Shown here piece by piece: positions 34,901-44,602 of a DNA stretch of 64,000 nucleotides. Below the pieces are notes generated by a model. It made no database searches. It was given only the letters and a program-made list of their open reading frames with translations, and was not told the origin of the DNA. A program made the translations under genes and the position numbers. The DNA comes from Lichenostomus cassidix (Eukaryota > Chordata > Aves > Passeriformes > Meliphagidae). Location: assembly GCA_008360975.2 (NCBI GenBank), contig CM039185.1, forward strand, positions 2,480,001-2,544,000, written 5' to 3'. Each line of letters opens with the position of its first letter. Position 1 is the stretch's first letter.

Positions 34901-37900
34901 TCCCACAAGCTAATCTACAGGCTGAAACTCCTGAAGTCTACTTCTTGCTTTGTGCATTTTGGATGTATAACAGGAGGTGCACTCCCAAAGGGCCCAGGGA
35001 AACACCTCCCAGGAAAATGCAGCCCCTCCACTGACTGACAGCAACAAAGCATGGAGAGTCACTAAACCCCACGAGACTGGCAGGAGATGAAAAAGGAACT
35101 GGAGTTCATGACTTACTGTCCAATACTTAATGAAATACTTGAAGACTGTTGCAGCAATATACAAGCAATACAACAGAGAATAGGCTAAGAACAGTAGAAA
35201 GAATTTGTAGTTAGAAAATCCAATGCAGTTATTCACCCTGGAGGACAAAAGCAAAGTTGAAATCAGGATTTGTGCAGCACACAGTGGTTGTAACACAATG
35301 AGCACGACCAGTTTTGGGGGGATTTTAAAGGCCTGCATCACACAACAGAATTTGCCAATAAGCAGCTCCCCTCAGTGGCCAAAAGGGAGCAGAACTGAAG
35401 GCTCTGCTTTTCACTCCAGCCCTTCCTGTGGGCCAAGGAGAACACAGTTCAGACTCAATTTTGGAATTGTTTGAAGGTTGGTACCACAGGTAAATGGGTC
35501 ACAGAGGCAGGAGCTCGTTCCTCCTGTCTGGGTCTTGTCTGCCAAGGGAGTCACATCTGGGAGTTCTGTGCTACTTTATTGCTCTGCAAACCTCAGCAGA
35601 CTCCTCACCACTGCCTGTTTGTTTGCCTACAGCCCAATTAAGCCCACATTTGGCTAGAATTCTCCATGCACAGGACAGCTCTAAAAAGGAACAAGGGGAT
35701 GTACAGAGAAACCATACTGGGCATTTGTGTCAGAAGTCAGGTTTGGAAAATCCTCTACAGTTTTGATTACCAGGGAGGTTCAGGTAGGGAAATGTTTGTG
35801 TTGCTTCTGATTTCTTAAATCTTCCTTTTTTTTTTTTTTAAAAAAAAAAAGGAAGAGTTTAAGAAATGTAGTGACAGCAATTCTCAAAAAGTGCAAAGCT
35901 CAATTCATCCATGCAGCTTTCTGCACAGACTGTCTCTGACCAGCATCAGTTCAGAAACAATCCAGGTGCAAATGTTGTTATTGAAAGCATCCCCAAATGC
36001 AGCTGAAATGCTGAGAGAGCCCAAAGGCAAGGCTAAGCTGGAGATTCTTTCAAATTTGAATAATAGTTAATGAGTGAATTAGCAATTAGGGTTTAAATTT
36101 TATCAATATAATAGCATTTTTTACACATGGGTTATGGAACAAACATGAATGATTAGTTCAAATATCAAACATTTCAGAAACTTCAAAGTGCAACTATTTT
36201 ATAATTTCCCAAACTAAAGAGATGGATGGCCTAAAATGTGAGAGGCATACAGACATGAGAGGCATACAGAAATATATGTAAGTAGCCTTTCCTTTCAGAA
36301 AACCACAAACCAGTATCTAGGACATACCATGGACAGTGATGATCCATTTTTAGCACACACCTGCAAAAGGACAAAAAGGAAAAATGCAAGATTTTTAATT
36401 GGTAGTTCATTACCAGCTGCAGATCAAGAGCAAGAACTTTGATTTTTGTGAGATTTCTACATGATAAAAACTCAAAATGCCACTGTCTCTAAGTTTTTTA
36501 AAGTAGATATAATTTTAAGATGGAACATCTATTAGTGTTTGAAGACCAACTGATGTCCTTGGTTCCTGTGCAGATAAAAAGACATGAAAATGATTTCTGC
36601 CCTAGAGCACTGCTGGCTGCAGCTGGAGCAGAGGCCCTGGGGTGCCTTCTTGTGTAAAAAGCTATGTGAAGGAGCAGCCCACGCCCAGAACCTTGTGGTG
36701 ATTGTTTGCACTTGAGTGAAGGACAGCCCAGAACTTACATGGCACAGACAGAGCAATGGTGACAACGATCAGGTTTGATCAGCTGGCATCTGTCACAGAA
36801 CCGAATCCCTGCAATCAGAGACAAATTAACACCAAATAACGGAAAAGTGCTCCTTTTAAAATATGTTAGCTGATATTGTGCTCATTTCCTGACTATTTTT
36901 TTCCTTTCCTCTATCACTTCAGCAGCTGTGACTGTGTTTGCAGCTGGTTTTTGCTGCCAGGTCACCATCAGGTAACCAACAACCATAATTCTGCTGGAGA
37001 CCTGCAGATGGGAGAACAATCCTCCCTGAAAGCATAGAATCATGGAATGGTTTGGGCTGGAAAGGAGGACCTTAAAAATCATCTCATTCCAACCCCCTGC
37101 CAAGGGCAAGGACACCTTCCACTGTCCCAGGTTGCTCCAAGCCCTGTCCAGCCTGGCCTTGGACACTGCCAGGGATCCAGGGGCAGCCACAGTTTCCCTG
37201 GGCACCCTGTGCCAGGGCCTGCCCATCCTCACAGGGAGGAATTTCTTCCTAACATCTAACCTAAATCTACTCTAAACCATGCAGCCAGCTCAGAAGTGAC
37301 AACCTAAAACTGCTTCCACATTTACACAGACCACCTACACTTCACTTTGATAATTCTATTCCAGTTCTCTACCTCATAATTCTCTGGCTTGCCTGACAGA
37401 GCAGGTCAGAACCTCCAATATGAACACAGATTTCTTTAAGCTGTGAAGGGAGTGCGGCAGGCATTTAATCACTGAACACAGTCCAGAACACTAGTCACAG
37501 AAGTATGTCCTGCATCTCTAAGCCAGACTCAATTTTAAGTAAAAATTATGATAGATTTGGTTATTGTATTGCTAAACACAGACAGCACATGGGAGCTTTT
37601 CAACTGTAAATCCAAAGAGTAACATCCTGCTTCTCAAAGGCAGCACCTGACAGTACACTGAATGGGAGTGCAAAAAAACCGCTTTTTTTGTTTTGTCTGA
37701 GAGCAAAGGCATTCAAATCCTTTTCACAGCAGTTAGAGGGTGCCTGCAGCAGCACTGGGAATGCTGTTGGCCAGCAGGATCCCCTGAGTGCCAGCCTGTG
37801 CCACCTGAGTGTGTGTGGGTGGCTTTGGGGCCACGAGCTCCCTGCTGAGCTGAGCTGACCTCCATTGCCTGTCCTGGTGTACACCGGCAGCTTCCTGGCG

Positions 37901-40900
37901 ATCTCGGCGAGGATCTGCCTCTGCACCTCAGGCCTCTCCTCGTTCTCATAGCGCTCCTGGTCAGCGTAGGACATGTGGAACTGCAAGCAGAGGCCATGAG
38001 AGGAACAGTCACCCATGGACAGCAGGGAGAACATTGCAAATACAGGCAAGCTGGGAAACATTTGTACCTCCCACTCCTGCTCCTGAGATTAATCAAGTGG
38101 GAAAATGTGGTTGTTAAGAAGACAAAGGGAGATGGTTGAGTGCTGGACAGGCAGAATACTGAGAGACACATCAATAAGGAATGAAATAGTGAAATTAAGG
38201 CTCATAAAACAACTTACTAGAATTACTCCTATTGCTGCCTCAGATGAGTGCCATTACTCACCTTTATAACACTTTCAGCACCTCTCTAGGGAGCAAGAAC
38301 CTGTCTCCAGCCACAGTTTTATATTTTTAAAACTGGGATTAGTTGTTATTTATAAATTTACATTCTTGTAATCAGGATCACATCAAGGCTATGTATATTT
38401 GGAGTGCCACACCAATACTGACCTCATTCTGTTGCTTCAAACATAGTGTTTTATTGGGATTTCATAGAGGGAAAACAAAATGGAAAAAAAAAATTAAATC
38501 TATCAATCCAAGCAACATGACAAAGTAAATATTTGGTAGAAAATAATTAAAACACATATGCCTCTCACTTTCCTCTCCAGATCAACTAGACTTGAGTTGA
38601 GTTCTCTAACATCTCTGTTTTGTTGTGCAAAGAATGAAAAGCATTTGGTTTCTTACCTTTTTGCCTGGCTGTATCGGGAGAGTGAAAACAGACTTCCAAT
38701 ATGTCCACACAAAGAGCACAAAGAGAATATGGAATATTACAAGATAGGCCACTAAAAACAAAACAAGAAAAGAAAAAAACAAACAGAGCAATGACTTCTT
38801 AAGCAAAGGTTTCATCCATGATTCAAATTTTTCACAACAATGTCAAAAAAAAGGAACGGAAAAAACAGATGTCCACCCAGTACCATCCATTATTATAGTC
38901 CAGATAAACTTTATGGCTCAGGGTCAGCAGCAACCCAGAGCTCAGGGGTGACCAATCTCAGAGCCTCCCCTGCTCCACCTGATCTCATTCCGTGGCTCAG
39001 AAAGATGCAGCTGTAAGAGAATTGTCCCACAGGGCAGGTGACAACCCTGTGTCACTGAGAATGACAGGATTCCTGTCTCTTCCCCACATGCCAGGCACAG
39101 GCCCAGCAGAACTGACAGGTGCTGAACAGTGTAAAGGTTCATTTTGCAATACTCCAGCACCTCCCAGTTTTGGGGTTCAGTTGCTCCTAAATGCAGAGAG
39201 TGCACTGCCCACTCCTGCACCACGTTCTTCTTGTGAGAGCAGAGAGAAATAACATGAGCTTTACAGCACCAGAAAAAGCCAAACCTCTTATTAAACATCT
39301 TTTACATTTGCCATGGTTGATACAATAAAACAAATCAGGAAAACTTCCCTCAAATTGAGCAAAATAGGTCTTGTGATTACTGAGGAAGGACTGTAAACCA
39401 CCAGACTCAACATTATACCATGAAACCAGCATGTATCAGAGCAGTGTTATTTCATCATGCAAACCTTATTCCAGAGCCTTTGGGTATTAGCAGGCATTCC
39501 ATGGACAGGGAGCCAAAGGAACTGTCCTTCAGCTCCACAAACTATTTGCCATTCAACTCACTAAGACATTATCAAACAGTTACAAGATGGTTTTATTTAA
39601 ACACATCATTTAATTGCAATAACCATCTCATTTCCCCCCATCTCATTTAAGCTTCAAATTCTAGAATGTAAGATTAAAATAACTACTTGGAAAGAGAAAT
39701 CTGAAATCCAAACACTTCTTAACTGTGTCAAAACACTTCTTTTCCTGTGTGAAAATTGGTAAAAAAGGCCAAATGCATCAGTGAAACTTTCTAATGAGAT
39801 GGCAAATGATGGGATACATCTCACAAGGATGTGATGGACTGTGGGAAGGAGCTGTGAATCACAGCTAAGTCATTCTCATGCTCCAAGCTGGTTGGAGATG
39901 TTATCCTTACTCTACATGCAGGTGGAGCTCAGCCATTTTTAATTAATATGTAAGGAGATAAATCTTGCAACAGGTTTAATTTTGTTGCTCAAGCAACACA
40001 GCGGCATGTTAGAGGAAGCTGACCTGGAGATGCACTAACAGATTAGGGAACTAATAACTTTCTTCTGCTGAGTTGTCATTAACATTCTGCTTTCTGTAGT
40101 TTCTCTGTAGCAATTTCAAACATTTGAACTGTTCTATAGAGGAAAGAGACTTTACTAGATGCAGCAAACTGGAGGATCTTTAAATGTCAGCTAGCACTGT
40201 TCTTCATGGAACAACTTACATTACACCTACTTATATCTTTCATAACCCCAAAATAAAGTCACCAAGAGAACACCTGGATTAGCCAAAAGCATCCAAAGCA
40301 CCTCCAGGAAAGAAGGGGAAGAATATTAAAATAGTCACTGACTCCTTATTCTTAGAACACGACTGTGGCCTCCACCAACGCACCAGCCTAGAGTGTCACT
40401 GAGCAATCCTGCTGTGTTATGACTCAGGATCTGCTGGTGGGCACCAGAACTGAGAGAAAAAACTTATCAAAAATAGCTTTCACTGCAAGATCAAATGGAA
40501 CAGTGAAAAAAACCAGGTGGGCTGCAGATGGGAACTAGTATTTTCTGTTGGGCTGGTAAAATCAGCTCTGGAAATGTGAAAGGGAAAGGGAGGTGTGTGG
40601 GTGTGCAGAGACACACACAGCTTTTCCTGAAAGAGTCACAGGGATCAAAGCCTTTCCATGTTCTGCCCATCCTGTGACTAAACAGGGCATTTCCCAATGC
40701 ACCCAGGAGGTGCAGCATGCTGGGTACCTCAGGAGGGTGCAATTACAGGAAGGAAACTCTGAAAGAGGATGTACCTTTAAAAATTGACAGCAAATAATTC
40801 TGGTATTTCAGCCAGAACATTTGTGAATATTTTTACACACGGAGTGAGTGTCAAATAATAAATTATCACACGTACCTTTCTCCACAGGATTGCTCACAGT

Positions 40901-43847
40901 CACTGGAAAAGAAAAGAAACATGTGTCCACAGAGCAAACTGGAATCCCAGAGAAGTTTGTGACAAAAAACATTTCTCTGTGAAACACAGCCATTTTAGGA
41001 AAAACTGTTCAAATTCAAAAGGCAAAGAGAGAACCCACAGTTCAGCACCAAATCAAAAGCATCCGTAACAACTCTTCTTCACTCACGCACACACCCACAG
41101 CAAGATGTTCACTAACTGTTACTTATGCTGTATTTTCCCTGCTGATAAAATATATTTGGTATATTTTGCATTAGAAATATGACAAAACCAATCCTCTGGT
41201 GCCAGTGGTGTGACAAGATCACCAGGGCTCCTCTAACCCCTGTCCAAGCTGTGTCTCTGTGCATTTACCACATGCTTGCAGCTGCTCTCTGCTGGTCTCT
41301 AGGTGGTCTTGACCCTCCAGTGTAAGCACTGTCTGCAGTGAAAGCAATTCTGCATCAGCATAATAAAAAATTACCAATTTCTCAGCTTTGGCCTAGTCAC
41401 CAACTGCAATGACTCCATTGTTTTCACACTTCCTACCAGCAGAAATTTTACAACCCCTTCTTACTTCACCATAATGAGAGAACAGTCCCTAACAGAATCC
41501 CTTTGAACAACCAGCAAAAGGAACATTGTTCAATGTCTGCTTGTAGCAACTATTTGAAAATCCATCCGTTATTTCAAAAGCCAGCATCCAAGTTTAACAG
41601 AAGAGACAAGGGCAGCTTTCTTTAACTGAAAACAGAGACTTCTGTGATATTTTGACAGAACATTGGTTGAAAGACAGAGCTCTGTGACACACAGCAATGT
41701 AGATGAAAAAAGAAACTGAATCTTCACTACGTCTCTGCCCACTCAATTTCAGGTAAACAAGACTGTTAGGAAACCTTTAGTTTTTCCTTTGGTTTGCTGC
41801 CAATCAAGCTACGATGAGCTTTTCACAAATATTGCCTGACTCCCTCCTGATCCCACCTGCAGCAGGGCCTTGCTACGGATTTTACTTGAGAAAAGAGCAT
41901 AAACACAGATTATATAAACGGTTCTATGGCAGGATCATTGTTGTCACTGTGGCAGCAACCACCAGCCAAACAAGAAATGAAGCTTCCTCCCGTGACTCAC
42001 TGGCCACCCCAGTCACTGAGGGTTCAAACCCAGCATCAGGAGATGCCTCCCAGACATCACCCCCACAGCACAACTGAAGATGCAAACCAAGATTCCAGAC
42101 AAAGCATTCACTATTTACATGCTCACAGCAGCTGAGAAGAGGCAGCCAGCACAGCAAGCCTTGCTGTGTTAGAAACGTGGAGAGAGTTACTGTTTGCAAC
42201 TAACAGCACAGGCCAACAGTTCATGCTCAAATCCTGAAATAATTTAGTCATTTCAACTTCTGCATAAACTCCTCCACACACAAATAAAAGAGCTGAGAGA
42301 GAAATGGGCCAAGAAAATTGGTGGGTGTGGGCAAATGAATGATTTTAAACTGTGATTCCAGGCAGTGAGCTGAGCTCCTATCAGCTGAAATCCAAACCTC
42401 CCAAATCTCCCAAACCCAATCCAAACCTCACTCAGATCACCTGAGTCTTCTCTAACAGCTGCACCCAGACCTGGGATCAGCCCATGTTCAGTATTACTGA
42501 ATTTGCACAGAACATTTCAAAAGACTGACAGCATTTCAGGAAAATACTCCACATTTTTTGTCACATGTTCTAATGACAGTTACATGCACCTCGGAGATAT
42601 TCTCTGTGAATTTTTGAACGAAACAGCCCACAGTCTCAGAGATGGCATAAATGTGATGAAGTGTTTGGGGGCTTTGCCAAGCTGCTGATTAAAACAGACC
42701 CAAGAAGCTGCATTTCATTGTAGTTCCCATCAAGAGAAAACAAGAGATCTCCCTGCACGAACCCGAACCAACACCTGATTTACGTTTGCTGTACAGCACC
42801 AGAAGGCAGCTCCTGTCTCAGGAACATCTCAAACTATCCTTTCTGGAATCTTTGGCTTCCTTTATCTGCCTTACTCTGTCCTGAGGAGTCACATCTCCTC
42901 CTCACCATTTCACCAGTCCAAGCTGCCAGCTTTTCTCTCCACCAGCCCCAGCAATCCTTTCTTCTAGTAACATACTAAACTAGAATAACAAACAAAAGAA
43001 AGTTTGCAACTTACTATGCAGTTAAATTGCTACATTAAATATACAATTACTAGCCAGCATAAAACTTCCTATTCTAAAGCATAGTGCTTTCCCTGCTACT
43101 GTAACAACTCGACGCCTGAGTGTGATTTCATGTAACTTGTTTCTATTTCAGAATACAAGGCAAAGCCATTGCACGGCAGGGCACAGACTGCCGTTCGCCA
43201 CTGTTCAGCTCATCAATCGCATCTGGACGTTATCAAATCACAACACCACCGGGTGTCACAGTGGGATCACCCTCCCGACCCTGTCAAACGGCACCTCCCT
43301 GCTGCCAGCGACACACAGCAAGGGCTCATGGCTAACAAACAGCACCCGGGCAGCCAGCCGGGGCACACACCCTGAGCACAGCAGGGCAGCACGCCCAGGT
43401 CCCCTCATCAATCCGGCACGGGCTCGACTCGCAATGCCAGGTTTCTCCTGGGCAGATCCCTGCGGGATGGAGCCCCGCGCTGCCCGGGGCGGGCTGGGGG
43501 CCGGGCTGCGCTTTAACCGGGGCACGGCAGGGGAGAACGACAGCAAGGGGAGGTGGGGAGGAGGGGAACAGGCGGAGGAAGAGGGGAAGAGCAGGAGCAG
43601 AGGGGAATGGCCCGAAGCCCCCGGCCCGCAGCCCCGCGGGGCCCCGGCGGAGCTGAGGCGCGGCCCGTGGCGGGCGGGCCCCGCGGGGCTCGGGCGGGCG
43701 CTCACCGAGGCAGAGCTCGCAGACGTATCCGTAGTAGGACCAGAGCAGGAGCAGCGCGATGAGCAGCACGGGCAGCCAGGCGAAGGCGCGGCGGCAGCAG
43801 CGCAGCCCCCGCCACAGCGCCATCCCGCCGCCCTCGGCGCCGCGCAT
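31859..43847 (-). CDS. ZDHHC15: ZDHHC15, DHHC-type protein S-palmitoyltransferase (10 coding exons placed)
   Basis: Exons at 43847-43706, 40902-40876, 38751-38657, 37980-37860, 36808-36739, 36360-36328, 35237-35117, 33986-33854, 32673-32547 and 31968-31859 join in frame to 979 nt (326 residues and one base). The human protein is 337 residues, so only about ten C-terminal residues are missing. The enzyme transfers palmitate from palmitoyl-CoA to cysteines of membrane proteins through an acyl-enzyme on the DHHC cysteine. Visible parts: membrane segments near 21-40, 57-75, 175-195 and 215-238; a cysteine-rich zinc domain from Cys133 with [12 protein letters not shown] (catalytic Cys161); and NRSTLEAF near 241-250 at the TTxE position. 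The active site faces the cytosol; the family sits mainly in Golgi and endosomal membranes. Met1 (43847) fits human MRRGWKMAL; Met9 (43821-43823) is an alternative. ZDHHC2 is the closest paralog; synteny and sequence favour ZDHHC15. Confidence 0.96.
32547..32673 (-). CDS. ZDHHC15: ZDHHC15 coding exon 9 (residues 248-289)
   Basis: A 127-base exon between GTGCAG and GTAAGT, beginning [20 protein letters not shown] and continuing to WLLPIAS. It carries the family's conserved NGFNLG segment after the fourth membrane span. Confidence 0.95.
32674..33853 (-). other. ZDHHC15: ZDHHC15 intron 8
   Basis: A 1.2 kb intron without recognisable elements. Confidence 0.7.
33854..33986 (-). CDS. ZDHHC15: ZDHHC15 coding exon 8 (residues 204-247)
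   Basis: A 133-base exon between TTTCCAG and GTAAGG, encoding [11 protein letters not shown], the fourth membrane span with FGYHCWLV, and ending NRSTL. The TTxE-type motif is split over the exon 8/9 junction and reads STLE here; human has TTLE. Confidence 0.95.
34726..35935 (-). repeat. Parental copy of the inverted segmental duplication (within ZDHHC15)
   Basis: This segment spans 390 bases of intron 7, exon 7 and about 700 bases of intron 6 of ZDHHC15. Its reverse complement recurs at 7466-8691. It is judged ancestral because exons 6 and 8 flank it in correct order and phase. It contains a T-run/A-run pair at 35828-35851. Confidence 0.9.
35117..35237 (-). CDS. ZDHHC15: ZDHHC15 coding exon 7 (residues 163-203)
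   Basis: A 121-base exon between TCCTCCAG and GTAAGT. It completes Trp163 and encodes [20 protein letters not shown] and the third membrane span to KYWT. It carries the Ile and Tyr expected by the family at the two sites where the displaced copy differs. Confidence 0.96.
35238..36327 (-). other. ZDHHC15: ZDHHC15 intron 6
   Basis: A 1.1 kb intron. Most of it up to 35935 belongs to the duplicated segment. A short tandem of ATGAGAGGCATACAGA occurs twice near 36237-36271. Confidence 0.75.
36328..36360 (-). CDS. ZDHHC15: ZDHHC15 coding exon 6 (33-base exon with the DHHC motif)
   Basis: This microexon between TTTGCAG and GTATGT encodes [11 protein letters not shown], including the catalytic Cys161. 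Phase 2 on both sides, so skipping it would remove the active site yet keep the frame. Confidence 0.95.
36739..36808 (-). CDS. ZDHHC15: ZDHHC15 coding exon 5 (residues 129-151)
   Basis: A 70-base exon between TTGCAG and GTAAGT, encoding [20 protein letters not shown] and then CA. This is the first half of the cysteine-rich zinc-binding domain. Gln replaces the His of human DRCHLIKP. Confidence 0.95.
37035..37277 (-). mobile_element. CR1 retrotransposon 3'-end fragment in ZDHHC15 intron 4
   Basis: The plus strand runs from ATAGAATCATGGAATGGTTT through ATCTCATTCCAACCCCCTGCC and CCAGGTTGCTCCAAGCC to GGAATTTCTTCCTAACATCTA. This is the well-known complement of the avian CR1 3' end, whose sense strand ends in ATTCTATG-like repeats. 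The element therefore points to the minus strand. The 77-residue open frame across it is not a gene. It is the best-preserved CR1 copy in the window and strong support for a bird. Confidence 0.88.
37860..37980 (-). CDS. ZDHHC15: ZDHHC15 coding exon 4 (residues 89-128)
   Basis: A 121-base exon from CTTGCAG, encoding [20 protein letters not shown] and then [20 protein letters not shown]. Its donor is GTCAGC, a weaker match to the GTRAGT consensus than any other donor of the gene. Codons around the junction and the phase of exon 5 confirm it. Confidence 0.94.
38657..38751 (-). CDS. ZDHHC15: ZDHHC15 coding exon 3 (residues 57-88)
   Basis: A 95-base exon between TTTTTAG and GTAAGA. It encodes the second membrane span and TWT-like [15 protein letters not shown], against YWKSIFTLPQQPNQK in human. 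It ends in phase 0. Confidence 0.94.
38752..40875 (-). other. ZDHHC15: ZDHHC15 intron 2
   Basis: A 2.1 kb intron with no recognised repeat, RNA gene or extra exon. Confidence 0.7.
40876..40902 (-). CDS. ZDHHC15: ZDHHC15 coding exon 2 (27-base microexon, residues 48-56)
   Basis: Between TTTTCCAG and GTACGT, it encodes VTVSNPVEK after a split Val, against VTVLSPAEK in human. It is symmetric in phase 1. Too short for an open-frame search, it was located from the family sequence and splice sites. Confidence 0.9.
40903..43705 (-). other. ZDHHC15: ZDHHC15 intron 1
   Basis: A 2.8 kb intron. Its last few hundred bases towards exon 1 belong to the CpG island. No other feature recognised. Confidence 0.75.
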
Positions 43848-44140
43848 CGGCGCGCGACTGCGCGGGCTGGGCCGGGGCCGGCGCGCTCGGCGCTCGGCTG
43901 AGCGGCCTGCGCGCAGCGGCGCCCCCTGTCGGGGAGGCAGGGAGGTGCCGCTCCGGGCGGTGCGTGTCCAGCGGAGCTCCACACGCTGTCCCTCACACAC
44001 CGCCCCGCTCCGGGCTCCGCGCTGCCCGCCGGGCAGGGAGGCGGTGCTGCCCTCCGCTCAGCCCGGCGTGTGCAGCTCTGCGCTCCGCACACAGCCGGAG
44101 CTGCCGCGGGGATGCAGGGGCTGGAGCGCCTCTGAGAGGC
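43440..44140. promoter_or_regulatory. ZDHHC15: CpG island and promoter of ZDHHC15
   Basis: A dense CpG cluster centred on ZDHHC15 exon 1 extends about 300 bases on either side. There is no TATA box in sight. Long open frames on both strands here, including one of 430 codons on the minus strand, come from GC-rich, stop-poor composition. Confidence 0.8.
43706..43847 (-). CDS. ZDHHC15: ZDHHC15 coding exon 1 (residues 1-47)
   Basis: Starts [20 protein letters not shown], includes the first membrane span and ends YVCELCL, with one base of the next codon before GTGAGC. The pattern MALxxGLRCCRR and WSYYxYVxELCL is shared with human. Confidence 0.93.
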
Positions 44141-44314
44141 TGGGCTGAGGGAGGAGAGGATCAGTAATCGATATCCAAAGGGAGCTGTCAGAGCAGGGCC
44201 CGGGCTCTGCTCCGGGGCACCCAGCGATGGCGCCAGAGCAACAGGCACGCACTGATCCGAGGAAATGTCACCTGCACAGGAGGCAGAACTGCCCTCGCAG
44301 TGCCCAAGCCCTGA

Positions 44315-44490
44315 GCAGATTGTCCAGAGAGGCTGTGGAGCCTCCTCCCTGGGGATATTCCAGAGCTGTCTGGGCACAGCCCTGTGCCATGAGCTCTGGG
44401 ATGGCCCTGCCTGAGCAGGGAGGAGAGAACACATGGACCCGCTGTGGTCCCTCCCGGCCTGACCCATCCTGGTTCTGTCATCTTGGAGCA
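44315..44490 (+). mobile_element. CR1 retrotransposon 3'-end fragment
   Basis: Sense-strand CR1 landmarks appear in order: TTGTCCAGAGAGGCTGTGGA, CCTCCCTGGGGATATTCC, GGGCACAGCCCTGTG and finally GCTGTGGTCCCTCCCGGCCTG ACCCATCCTG. This is the usual end of avian CR1 copies, so the element points to the plus strand. It lies about 470 bases upstream of ZDHHC15. Confidence 0.85.
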
Positions 44491-44560
44491 CTGTCCTGTC
44501 CTCTGCTCTGGCAGCTTGGCACTGCTCTCCAATTCCCTGAGCACACACCTAGGAGTATGT

Positions 44561-44602
44561 AAATATATATATGTATACACACACAAACACACACACACAC
44601 AA
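44561..44602. repeat. (TA)n/(CA)n microsatellite
   Basis: An AT-alternating run passes into ACAC repeats with a few interruptions. A simple repeat likely to vary in length. Confidence 0.85.

Noticed and set aside
34910..35341. 143-codon minus-strand frame as a separate small membrane protein
   Set aside because: It is ZDHHC15 exon 7 extended into its introns. The splice sites and the in-frame neighbouring exons account for it.
37042..37275. 77-codon plus-strand frame
   Set aside because: It is the complement of a CR1 3' end, a common source of false open frames in birds.
43256..44548. 430-codon open frame on the minus strand over the ZDHHC15 CpG island
   Set aside because: GC-rich, stop-poor composition and low complexity explain it. 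It crosses the true ZDHHC15 exon 1 in another frame and runs into a CR1 fragment.
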